Part shown: piece by piece, positions 44,341-54,734 of the stretch | Position numbering within the stretch: position 1 is the stretch's first letter | Layout: each line of letters starts with the position of its first letter | Assembly (NCBI RefSeq): GCF_030272615.1 | Contig: NC_081408.1 | Location: forward strand, 767,409,330-767,473,329 | DNA length: 64,000 nucleotides | Reading direction: 5' to 3' | DNA from: Cryptomeria japonica | Lineage: Eukaryota > Streptophyta > Pinopsida > Cupressales > Cupressaceae | Made by a program: the position numbers and the translations under genes | The notes under the pieces: model-generated | The model's input: the letters and a program-made list of their open reading frames with translations, nothing else | Database searches by the model: none | Told to the model about the DNA's origin: nothing

Positions 44341-44352
44341 TGGTATCAGAGT
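44341..44352 (+). other. primer binding site after Copia-3 LTR
   Basis: TGGTATCAGAGT abuts the LTR end and is complementary to initiator Met tRNA. Only some 30-50 bp of internal sequence follow before unrelated DNA. Confidence 0.8.
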
Positions 44353-44708
44353 CATCAGAGTGCTCCAAAAATTAATAATTATATGTAGATATAAACATAA
44401 AAGATGAAGAAAATTGCATAACACAGATAACACAGAGATTTAACATTGTTCACCCAAAATAGGCTACATCCATAGAGCATTGTCGTCCAATCTTTTATTA
44501 TTATCCAGTAAATCAATACAACACCATTACAATGCCTTATACATTCTAGCCGCTTATAACATGTAATTTTAGGGCAACATACAAAGTCAGCTAACAAAAA
44601 ATAACCCTAACCCTAAAGGAATATTCTTGTAATCTTTTCCTCATACTCATATTCTAGTACTCGTACACATATTCTCATATTCTCGTACATGCGTACGAGA
44701 AATTTTTT

Positions 44709-45056
44709 CTAGAAACTAGCATATTTTTCCCTAAATCTCTGCACACCATCTACTAGATGAATTAATTTAAAATCATTGCATTTTTTGTGATCATACTCTT
44801 TCAAAGAAAAATGAATGTAACTAAAAATGTCTTCTTTGCATACCACTGTGCTGGGAACAACAGAAAATGCACCAATGATCAGATCACTCATCGCCAAAAT
44901 AAATGGCCTACATTCAAATTTAGGTCTTGCCTCACTACTGCCACTAATAATATTAGAGTTTTCCATCAAAAAATATCTTGAGAAAGAAAAATGCCTTTGA
45001 CTAATTCTTCTTTGTAGTTGAAGTTCTCCAATTGCATTCAAATAAATGAACTTCAA
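44709..45056 (-). CDS. unrecognised 115-aa open frame
   Basis: The ATG at 45056 opens MKFIYLNAIGELQLQRRISQ. The middle reads SSEARPKFECRPFILAMSDL and IIGAFSVVPSTVVCKEDIFS, and the end HLVDGVQRFREKYASF. It looks protein-like in composition, but I know no family for it. A phrase shared with 45171-45200 (GTGCTGRGAACAAC) hints at a local duplication. It may be a host-gene exon caught between retroelements. Confidence 0.35.
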   Translation of the reverse strand: MKFIYLNAIGELQLQRRISQRHFSFSRYFLMENSNIISGSSEARPKFECRPFILAMSDLIIGAFSVVPSTVVCKEDIFSYIHFSLKEYDHKKCNDFKLIHLVDGVQRFREKYASF

Positions 45057-45239
45057 ATAAGCAATGTATAATCATTAGCTAGGGTTTCCTCAAAAAGTTA
45101 ATACATTATATATTCGAAGTCTCCAAAAAAATTTCAAACCATCAAACTCACTTAGAGTCCACTGAAAATAGCTTTCATACTTCTATCGTGCTGAGAACAA
45201 CCCAACACCAAGCCAAGAGGGGATGAAAGATATGCTTTA

Positions 45240-46335
45240 AAATCTCCCCCTCAAATACAACTATCTGAGCTAGTTATTAGAAGAAAGGTCCACACTCATA
45301 GAAGATGCAAATCCAACCTCAATCTTTTATTTAGTCTCATCATTGGATTTCTTCACACATTTCATCTTCATCTTCTCCTTTTCTTCATTGATATCATTCT
45401 TCTTTTCCAGAATATTATATTTTTCAATTATGCTTCTGTAGTGTTTCGCAATGTGACCCATCTTATCACAATCATGACATATTGGACCTCTCTAAGGTTT
45501 GCCACCATACATTTTGTTATTTTCTAATTCATTGTTTGTTTTGCATTCAAAAATTTTGTGTCCATATGTATTGCAAGCATATCACACCCCATTGAAAGAA
45601 TGAGCATAACTACTTCTGCATTTAGTAGCCCTATGCCCAAACTTATTACAAGAGTAGTATCTTATGCTAATAGAATGGTTTCTGATTTGAATTTTGCATT
45701 CACTAGCTTTATGTCCAAATCCATTACATGAAAAATAGTTACCACTAAAAGATGAATACCTGATAGGAGCAGAAGGAGCTCTATGGATATCTCTTGAGTT
45801 TTTGAAGATACATTTTTTTATATGTTTTATATCTTTAACCTTGTCTTTTCCTTTATCCCTTTTTGAACGTTCACCTCCTTAAAAGCCAAGTTCACTCGCC
45901 TCTAATCTATCTTTGAGAATTAAGAACATCTAGCATTTCACGGCCACCTTTGAGTTTTAATCCATCATCAAGCTTGAGTTTTAATCTTTCAATTCCTCCT
46001 TGATTTTGACAATTTCTTCTTCAAGCTTTGCACATTCTTTGTTTTTCTCATCAAGCTTTGTTTCAAATTCATCCATGAATTTCTTTTCTTTATCAAGTAG
46101 GCTTCATAAAAAGGAAATTTTCTCAACTACCTTTTTATGTTTCTCTCTACTATCATCTAGGTCTGCCAAAGAAAATCTCAATTAACCTTCCATGTCAACA
46201 ATACCATCCACACCATTCTAGACATTTTGATCCACATCATCCATGTCATTCAATTCTTCAAACATAGTTTTCAAAATTTAAGATCTACCTGAGTGATTAA
46301 ACTGACTCTTCAAGAACCAAGGCCATGATGCCAAT
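45240..46335 (-). pseudogene. gag: Copia-5 gag with four zinc knuckles
   Basis: On the minus strand a coiled-coil segment (ETKLDEKNKECAKLEEEIVK, near 46060) precedes four CCHC-type knuckles. They read FSCNGFGHKASEC (about 45695-45730), YSCNKFGHRATKC (45625-45660), YACNTYGHKIFEC (45550-45590) and CHDCDKMGHIAKHY (45435-45480). The first Cys of the first two is Tyr, the third has a TGA in its place, and the fourth has lost its last Cys. The capsid part is shredded. No protease or pol of this element follows, so it is cut off near 45240. Its LTR is at 46336-47010. Confidence 0.75.
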
Positions 46336-47010
46336 TGTTGAAGACTACTAGAAGCTGAAAGGGGGGTAAATCAAAATTCACAAAAAAATGATCATATTAA
46401 GTTATTTGAGCAACAACATTCATCCTAATACATATGCGTGAAATTAAACAAATCAATCATCAAAACACTCTCAAAAGAACACCAAGATTTTCACATGGAA
46501 AACCCAAACTAGGAAACACCATGATGAGAATCAAACTCAAAGAATATATATAAATTGTTTTACAATGAACAAGGCTTCTCATCAAAGAGATCACTGCTCT
46601 AGACTTGTTGACTAACATGCACAACCTCAAGTAAGATACAAAAGATGACTTGCTCAGCTAAAGTTCACTTCTTCAAAGCAAGATAAAAATTACTCTTACA
46701 AAACAATAGGAATTGTAGATCAAACTATATACAAAATAGTATCCGTTAGAATGTAGATAATAGTTCAGAATGTATACTCATTTTTCTACTCTGTACATCT
46801 CTAAATCTTTGCACTTCCTTCATGATTATACTTTCACATCCATCAATCACACACTATAAATCTCCAATTAGTTTTTTTAACATAGTATCATAGAAATAGA
46901 CAGCAGGAGCAATAACCAAATACACTATGAATCAACTAAACATATACATATCCAAATCACCAACAACAACCAGTTCATATAGAATTGACAAAGGTTTGTC
47001 ATCAATAACA
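46336..47010 (-). repeat. Copia-5 5' LTR (probable)
   Basis: The plus strand starts TGTTGAAGAC and ends AATAACA, giving TGTTATTGATGACAAACC as the minus-strand LTR start. A diverged primer site (minus ATTGGCATCATGG) lies just inside. Length is 675 bp. The outer end next to the microsatellite is chosen from the TGTT/AACA symmetry only. Confidence 0.6.
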
Positions 47011-47030
47011 ATAAAGATATCCATACATAT

Positions 47031-47034
<4 letters not shown>

Positions 47035-47112
<78 letters not shown>
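47035..47112. repeat. hexanucleotide microsatellite (ATACAC)13
   Basis: Thirteen uninterrupted units are flanked by ATACAT variants and, at 47165-47182, an (AC)n run. Frames open across it are translation of the repeat. Confidence 0.95.
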
Positions 47113-47113
<1 letters not shown>

Positions 47114-47189
47114 TACATATACATAAATATATACATATATACACATACATGTATACATACTTAAACACACACACACACACACATAGAGA

Positions 47190-47720
47190 TGCAAGCTTTT
47201 GCCAGTTAAAATTGTGGTGTGCTTACTGATGATGTTTATAAGTGGAATGATAAGTCTAGAAGATGGAGGTTAGTTAGGATGTTGAGAAATAGCTACGAAA
47301 ACTATGAAAGTTTTTTATTATTTTTAAAGGGTGGGCTTTGTTTTTGTTTGGTCTTTGGGTGGTTGTTGTTTGGCTAAAGATTTAACTTTGTAATTCTTTG
47401 TTGTTCTCAGGTCCGTCTCCTTGCTTATATAATCAAAAATAGTTTAAATTATATAAATGAAATAATAAGTTAATTAGATTGGATTTTGAAGAAAATTTAA
47501 TGATTCAATATGCTTGAGTCAAGTAGTACTTATATGGGTAATTTCTCATGTTCCTTTACTCTTATGACCATCACCTCCATAGAAAGAACCCAAAATAGAT
47601 TTCCCATGTAGATGACCTTTCAAATAGTTTGAATATTTTATCCTTATGAGATGGCAATCATCTCATTGCAAAAACTACTAATTAAATCATTCATACTTTA
47701 AAAAAATAAATCTTACAAAT
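47190..47720. other. no gene; possible LINE 3' end
   Basis: 47330-47440 is G/T-rich with TTTAACTTTGTAATTCTTTG and ends in an A-rich tract, loosely like a non-LTR 3' end. This is too weak to call. Confidence 0.25.
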
Positions 47721-47724
47721 CACT

Positions 47725-48060
47725 CCATATAAAATACATATGAATAAATTTAACTAAAAACATAATTAAATTTTAAAAATATTTATTTGATTTAAATCAA
47801 ACTTAAAAATCCAACTAGCTTAAAAATTATAATTAAAATTAATTATATTTATTAAATAAAACTCAAAATATAACATAAAAGTATAAGCATACTTGAATAA
47901 TACTATGATTTTTAAATAACGCCTCTTCATTATCCACTTTGTAAATCAATTGTGCCACATATTATTAAAAAGAGACAATGGTATCTTTGACGAAAGAAAA
48001 TTCACAATCCACGATGCATATTCCTTTCCTAGAGGGCTTTTACATAACTAGCACCTACAC
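47725..48060 (+). repeat. third, promoter-side-only copy of the duplicated segment
   Basis: AAATAAAACTCAAAATAT, the CGCCTCTTCATTATCCACTT stretch and GAGGGCTTTTACATAACTA match copy A (41020-41260). The exon part is absent. Confidence 0.65.
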
Positions 48061-49120
48061 CTAAAGGGAGTGCAATACATATATATTGAAAAATACAAAT
48101 TAGGTAATGTGAAAATTGAATTTAGTAGTAAGTCAATGTATAGTCATTAATTTAAAAATCAAAACCACACCTAATTTACATCTTAGTGGAAAAAAGTATG
48201 GTTATTAATTTAACAAAAAACCATACTTAATTTACATCTCAAAATGGTAATCATAATAATAATATTCTAATGAAAGATTAAAATAAGATGATATAATAAT
48301 AAAATATAATATATATTAATTAGTATATGTTTATTAAAATAAAGATAATATGTTGATATAGAATCATAATATTATCAAAAATAGTATTAGTATATTTTTT
48401 ACAATAATAATATAAAAATATTGATATAATAATTAAAATCATAAGTAATATAATAATAAGATGATATTAATTATAATATAATAATGTGTGTTTGGATTTA
48501 TTTCAAATATAATTGTAGATAAAATTTTAATTATGACTATTAGTTGTATTCTAATTTTTAATCAAGTAAGCTCCTATAAAAAGTTGGGAGTGACTTGAAA
48601 TTTATATCTAAGATTCTGAAAAGTGCAAAATTAAGATGCTCAACTACTAAATCCTCTATAATAATACTTTATTACTAATTTTTATTTTTATTAATCTAAA
48701 CTTTATCTTGCTTCAAATTAAACTAAATGTACAAATGACTAAAAATAAAATGTCTTTTTTAGTTCTAAATAAATAGCTCAAATACAAAAAATTTACTTTT
48801 TTCAATTTTATAAAAATTATAAGATATTAATATTTTATTTATTATTTTTAATAAATCTCAAAGTGCACAATAGGCAAACATTATATGGATACCCCAAATA
48901 ACGAATTAGAAAGTATTAAAACCATACAAAATTTTGATTAAACTATAGCTTACAGGTAGATTAACCCGGCAAATATACCTCTCATGCTAAAGTTTCTAGA
49001 CAAAGAAGGTGATTCAAAAAGTGAAGATCATCTTTATTTATGTATTTATTTTATATGTTTTTTGTTGTTATGATAGCTCATAGAATTTGATTGAAAACAT
49101 TGACAACAAAAATCTATATG
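48061..49120. other. very AT-rich stretch, no gene
   Basis: 48240-48490 is rich in ATAATAATAT. Nothing else is recognised. Confidence 0.45.
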
Positions 49121-49124
49121 ATCT

Positions 49125-50262
49125 CATCCAAAAATTAATATACTAAAAATAACTAATTAAATTCTAATAAAATATTTATTTAATTAAAATTAAACTTAAG
49201 CCTCTAAATACTTTAAAGACTTCAAATCAAAATTAATTATTTTTAATGAATAAAACTCAAAATATTACATTAAATTGCCGTGCATACATGAACACTATTC
49301 GAGAAAATTCCCTTGAAGGGCTTTTACATAACGTCACGTAAAAAACGTTCGTTATTTTGTCACAGAAAATACGTGGGCAGCAAGAAAACGGTGATAAGTC
49401 GGCTAAAAATGATCTGCCGTATTTGACGAGCAACACTTTCTTCATGAGCATAACATTTCATCTTGAGCTGAAAAATCATTTCCCTTTATAATTTAAAAAC
49501 CCTAACCCTAGAATTTTAAATAGAGGAAGAACCCCAGCCAGTATTTCTGCAGCGTGGTCTCTTCATGGAGGAAGATGAAAGTGTCCCAAAATGCAGCAAC
49601 CAGGTGCAAAGCTGCATATTTTTTATCCTGTTTTAATTTGGGTTTTTAATTGTTTTTGATGTCATGTCTTGTTATTTTAAAATTTACTTTTACTGTTTTT
49701 ATTATTTTAAAATTTATTTTTATTCTGTGTTACATCAATTTTAATTTGGTTAATTGATTTTATCAGGTTGATGAATTTATGGAAGCACCAATTGTTTCTT
49801 AAAATAGTCGGAATTGGAAAGAGAATATTCTGGTAGGAACATTTATTTGTTTTAAAAATATTTTTGATGATAAGTATTTGTTCTTTAGATTTCCTTTCTA
49901 TCAAAATTTTTCAAAACAAAGATTGAATCATATAGACTTAATATTTTTTTTTAGCAAAGAGAATCTTTCTCACAGCATTGTAACTCTTCTTTAAGAGAAG
50001 ATTGATCACTTCAACTATTGAGAAGATTAATAATTTTAGAAAGGAGTTAATTGTGGATGATATCATAGAACGAAAGGACAAGCCTTAACAAAAGGAAATA
50101 GAATCTTACATGTTCAATCGTTATCTCAAGTTACAGTTAAGTGAATCTTTTGAATTTTTAAGCTCACAACTCACAAGGTTAAATGAGGCCGGTTTCGAAA
50201 AAGAAATGCCTAAATTAGCTCACCTTAATCAAAACCCATTAAATTTTAAACCTTCACTTTAG
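49125..50262 (+). pseudogene. duplicated promoter plus three candidate exons of an unrecognised gene, copy B
   Basis: Exon 1 (49565-49603) encodes the same 13 residues as copy A, MEEDESVPKCSNQ, and ends at CAG/GTGCAA. Exon 2 (49767-49832) has VDEFMEAPIVS, a TAA, then NSRNWKENIL. A candidate exon 3 starts after a T-rich tract and AG at 49955. Near its end a frame reads IESYMFNRYLKLQLSESFEF, LSSQLTRLNEAGFEKEMPKL, with a stop at 50260-50262. Stops and at least one frameshift break exon 3. The telo-box is at 49497-49505. I do not recognise the family; it may be a small nuclear or structural protein. Confidence 0.5.
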
Positions 50263-50650
50263 TTGTATATTTGCTCTCTTGTCGATATAATTAATTTTCT
50301 GTTGTTTCAACCTTTTGTTGTTTGTTTAAACTATAAATGAGCTATATTTGTAACAGTTTCTTCTTTCCAGCTGAGAACCTGTAGCCTAGATATGCTGCCA
50401 CGCTTGTGGGTGGCATAGTTGTTCTGGGGGAAATTCAGAAAATATCATTTGACTTGTTTAATACCAGTATATTTATATTTTATAAAATATCATTTGATTT
50501 GTTTGAATTATTTTTAACACTAGTATATTTATATTTTATAAATAAAATTTATGTAAAAGATGTCATAGATTTTTTACTCTACCTATATAGATAATTGTTT
50601 CAACAACAAACAGACAGCAATCGCGTTTTCTACTTATTTTTTGCGTTTTT
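50263..50650. other. unassigned; local repeat
   Basis: AAAATATCATTTGA and TAGTATATTTATATTTTATA each occur twice between 50435 and 50545. A TTCTTTCCAG acceptor-like site lies at 50361-50370, but no exon is supported. Confidence 0.35.
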
Positions 50651-50659
50651 AAGAGAGAG

Positions 50660-50876
50660 AGAAGAGCAAACATTTAAAAAGCGAATGTCAAGAAGAAGAG
50701 CTCTCTAAACTTTGTGGCTCTCAAATTTTCCTCATTATTTTGTCTGAAGATGGTGAGGAATTCATACAGATTTTTTATGGAGATCAACGTCAACTCAACG
50801 TCCTCAAACGTCCTCAAGGAATTGCTCACAATGACAATGACAGTAGTGATTTTGAATTATCAAGCTATTGAATAGC
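50660..50876 (+). pseudogene. possible MADS-box (type I) fragment
   Basis: One frame reads TFKKRMSRRRAL. After a frameshift another reads EELSKLCGSQIFLIILSEDG, EEF, QLNVLKRPQG and ends FELSSY before a TGA. The order FKKR, then ELSxLCG, then hydrophobic strand and S-DG matches the second half of a MADS DNA-binding domain. The N-terminal basic part is not clear. Alternative: coincidental similarity in a short decayed frame. Confidence 0.38.
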
Positions 50877-50879
50877 GGC

Positions 50880-52739
50880 GCCGACTTGATTAATCCTTAA
50901 TCAAAACATGCTAGTCTTCAAGCCGGATCATCAGCTCCACCAATATCTTTTGCTCCACCACCGTGAAGACAAACCGTCGATATAAAATTTAGTTTTTATT
51001 CATTAATCAGGGTTAGAATGAAGTTATGAAACTAATCTAGTATTGTTCGGCTGTACCTCAAACTTTATCGACAAACTGAGAAAAATAATCAATCTAAAAA
51101 AAATGTCTCAATAAGTGTTGTGTGGAAATGTATACTATAAACCCAGACAATTATTGAATTAATCATATGAACTTGACAGTTGGTAGGACAAACTGTAGAC
51201 ATTCATTAATTCCCTTCCCAGCCCTTGGTCAAGTTTGGTACATCCGAAGATCAAGTAACTATCTAGCATTTTAATGTACCAAAGATCAAGTAACTATCTA
51301 GCATTTTAAATGCGCGATTTCACTTCCTTGAATTAAAAGGGACAAAGCTTAAAGTAGTGAATGTCCTAAGGATGCTACATTGGTGATGCTTAGCTATTAC
51401 TACAGGAAAGCTTGAAATTGAAAACTTGAATAAGCATGTAGGATGCTTCGGAAAATGGCATTTGAAAAAAAAATGGTGTTTTAATCAATTTTAGTGGGTT
51501 GGTTAAGAAGCCTATTAAAACTGCAATATGAAAACTTTGGAACCTAAAGATTGTTGGCTGTATAATCCCCCAAATATCTATTTGTTAAATCTTAAAATTA
51601 GCAACTTTTAGATAGCATAGTTTCAATCTTCAGTTGGATGGCTTAAATCATATATTAAGCTTTCATTTCTAGATTTAAAAGTGTTAAACACTCAGAATTG
51701 ACTGACATTTTCTAATCTTAATATGTTACTTAATATATGTGATTTAAAACTAACTATCATCTGTAACTCTACATTATCTTTCTTTTTATTTATAAAATAG
51801 TAAAGAAAACAACAAAAATATGAAATGAACCTCAAAGAACATCAATATTATATGCCAAACAGAAAATCTGCTAACGGTGGAACTTTTATTAGCGTATAAT
51901 GTACTTTGATGTAATAGGCATGCCAAATTTTAAATCCATGGTTTTGTTGTGTATCTTGAATCATGTATCTCTCAGTGGTCTGTTTTTTAATGAAAAAAAT
52001 AGCATTCAAGAGGAAGAGTTGAAGATCTGAAATTCATCACAGCTGGGGTCTAATTTTGTAAGCTATTTGTTTTCGGTTCTAAGATGAAATAAAAATAAAA
52101 GTATTTATGATAAAATCAATACTGGGATGAAATTCACCGTTTTCCATGAAAATTCAAGCTTATTTTAGGTCTCTGACATAGTTTTGTGTCCTATCTTAAA
52201 CAGAGAGAATTCATACCAAGTGGTTTCATTACTCTTCCAAAAATATGCATATGCCTGTGATTTTTGGCTGTAAACAAAGTATCAATTGCAAAGGCGCAAG
52301 TAATAATGGTAAAACTCTACCTAAAAGGTTAGATTACCAACTCATATCGATACGCCTTTGATTACATTCATGGTATACTTTTGATTTATGAACGTTGAAA
52401 GAAAGCCGAGTGCGCGAAGAATGCTTCCTACACTAATTTAAGTAGAAGAGATACGGCCAAATAATTTAAGACTTTACAGCTATAGTTGAATAGATGCACT
52501 TTCAGATTGACATAAAAAAAAATATTCAATAACAAAAACAAAAGTAATACAGGTTATATGTGGGAACTTTTTCAAGAGAAAACTTTCACACTTAAAACGC
52601 AGTCTAGTGGTACTTTCACATACAACTCCATTTACAAAGCTGTCAGTTGGTTAATGACAAACAGTCCAACAAATTTAGCAACTGTTTTGTTTCTTTTTTC
52701 TACGGTCTGACCATTAGACATTCTCAACTTATTGGATAG
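50880..52739. other. intergenic, no gene
   Basis: AT-rich DNA without a supportable frame. A 24-base near-duplicate (AAGATCAAGTAACTATCTAG and flank) occurs at about 51248 and 51284. Confidence 0.45.
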
Positions 52740-52744
52740 AGAAA

Positions 52745-53063
52745 TGATGGGGGTTGAAGGAGAGAAAATATACAAAACAAAAATCATTTATATTAATCAA
52801 GACAAATAGTACAACATTATCATTTGAGCTTTTGTTCAGACAAAGACTAACATGATTATAGCTTTCAATTTACAGCTCCGTGAAGCTGGACTCGTCAAGG
52901 AGTGCATAACAAATATAAACTTAGCCAATAAATAGAAAGTTGAAGGCACACTGTAGATTGTAGTTAGGTGAAATATTTATGGAGGACAGGTGAATGAAAG
53001 TCCAACATGAATCATGTGGGTGGCTAAGTAATATCTTGGTCAGCTTTGGAAGCTTCTATCTTT
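52745..53063 (-). repeat. 3' LTR of the non-autonomous element (shortened)
   Basis: It matches the right LTR to about GAAGCTTCTATCTT; the last roughly 45 bp of the right LTR have no counterpart here. Confidence 0.75.
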
Positions 53064-54347
53064 AATTTCTACCATGAATTCTGATTGCATTCTTAATGTC
53101 TTTCACTGATGCTACGATATCAAAATATTCTACATCTAGAGACCAAACTTAGGAAATCCCATGTTTCCATTGGGATGCTCTTACCACGAGCTCTAGCTCT
53201 CTTGGTTGCCAGTCCATCATCAGTTCAACTGCGATTCACTTGTTTTATCAACACCTCGCATTGAGTCACACTGCAAATGCTTGGGGATCCTAGTAGGCTC
53301 TGCTTGCCTCAAACATGCTTACATAAATCTAGAATCCTGCAACATTCAACCATATTTCTTTAATCCCAGCTTGGCTTTGTCCAACTTAAGAAACCTATGC
53401 TCCTTTGATCTTCTTATCTTTTTTATCAACTCCTCTTTTAGTCATTCTTACTCAACCATCTCTCCTTCATATGGTGGATTTCTTCTTTGACTCGCCAAAT
53501 TTTCAAAGATTGCAACACCTTCAACAACAATATCCTTTTACACACTTTGTTTATGGCTTGATCACCTTCTTTGACTTTAGCGGCAAGCTGAACCTCCAAC
53601 AATAGCTAGAAGTAAACAACTTGGCATTCAAGATCTTTTGCGACTTCTCTTGTTCTTTGTAGTAGTCTTACTTTTTGGTGCACCATCAACCTAAACAGTT
53701 TGTATAGCCAATAATTTCTTCTCCAATGATTTCCTTTCACTTTGCACATAACTTGCACCAATTGTTGTAGTGATCTCTAATACTGCACAACTATTTTCCT
53801 TCTTACATACCTCCTTTTCTTGAGCCTTCTCTCTTCTCCATAATCCTCATACATCTAGAGTTTATTTTGAAGGCAATGACATCTCCTCTACAAATCTTCA
53901 TTGGTTCCCCTCAAACACTTGGTACCACAAGTTCTTATCCTTGCAAGCAATGACTTTTGTAGATCCTACTTTTTGCTCCTTCTGCCTCCCATAGTCACCA
54001 TATTTAACATGATCATTGTCCTATAAGCGAAATTTTTCTACACCAAAGTAACATCCACAAAATTTTGAAATACAAGTCAAACTTCAAAAGAAAACATAGA
54101 GCAAAGAGCTGCATCTTTCACAAATGTAATCTTCTTTAATATGATAAGGCATCTTGATGAAAAACTCCTTATGAAAACAGAACACAAATAGAAATTGAAC
54201 AAAGGATTCTTCACAACTAGCAAACATCCGCTACCATAAAAAAATAGACACAGTCGCAAAACAGAATAGCCTACAGAACTCGTAGAAGGAAACCTATCAC
54301 AAACTTAATATTCAATCACACAAACCACAACACAATATTCGCTTGAG
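53064..54347 (-). other. interior of the non-autonomous LTR element, broken non-pol frames
   Basis: Minus-strand frames near 53990-53640 read EQKVGSTKVIACKDKNLWYQ, VFEGNQ, then EKEVCKKENSCAVLEITTTI and GASYVQSERKSLEKKLLAIQ, then TTTKNKRSRKRS. The lysine-rich, Cys-containing, non-retroviral composition suggests a captured or element-specific gene. Stops interrupt it and I recognise no family. Confidence 0.4.
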
Positions 54348-54359
54348 GCTCTGATACCA
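54348..54359 (-). other. primer binding site of the non-autonomous LTR element
   Basis: Exact TGGTATCAGAGC on the minus strand, next to the LTR at 54363. Confidence 0.88.
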
Positions 54360-54362
54360 CTA

Positions 54363-54729
54363 TGATGGGGTTGAAGTAGAGAAAATATATAAAATAGAAA
54401 TCATTTATATTAATCAAGCCAAACTAGTACAATATTATCATTTGAGCTTGTACTCATACAAAGAATAACACTTGAATTTATAACTCTGTAGAGCTAGACT
54501 CATCAAGGGGTGCATAACAAATACAAACTCAGTCATTAAATAGAAAGGTGAGTGCACACTGTAGATTGCAGTTAGGTGAAATATTTATGGAGGATAAGCG
54601 AATGGAAGTCCAACATGAATCACATGAGAAGCTGAAGTAATCTCTTGGTCAACTCTAGAAGCTTATGTCTTAAATGTAGAGTTTGACAATTTCCATATGA
54701 CCAGTGGTAGTAATTAATACCTACCTACA
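54363..54729 (-). repeat. 5' LTR of the non-autonomous element
   Basis: 367 bp with TG and CA ends, followed by target duplication AGAAA. Confidence 0.82.
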
Positions 54730-54734
54730 AGAAA

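Larger units (their letters stand above)
52745..54729 (-). mobile_element. small non-autonomous LTR retrotransposon with non-pol interior
   Basis: Direct repeats at 52745-53063 and 54363-54729 begin TGATGGGG. The right one ends CTACA, and AGAAA flanks both outer edges (52740-52744, 54730-54734) as a 5-bp target duplication. A perfect primer site TGGTATCAGAGC sits on the minus strand at 54359-54348, three bases inside the right LTR. The roughly 1.3-kb interior has no protease, RT or integrase motif. It is larger than a typical TRIM and fits a small LARD-like or cargo-bearing element needing proteins in trans. Confidence 0.8.

Noticed and set aside
44341-44360. TGGTATCAGAGTC as part of a tRNA gene
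   Set aside because: It is a retrotransposon primer site; no cloverleaf or A/B boxes surround it, and no tRNA gene was found at any of the other primer sites.
46927-47229. Open frames rich in His-Ile or Cys-Met-Tyr-Val repeats on both strands
   Set aside because: They are translations of the ATACAC and AC microsatellites, not proteins.
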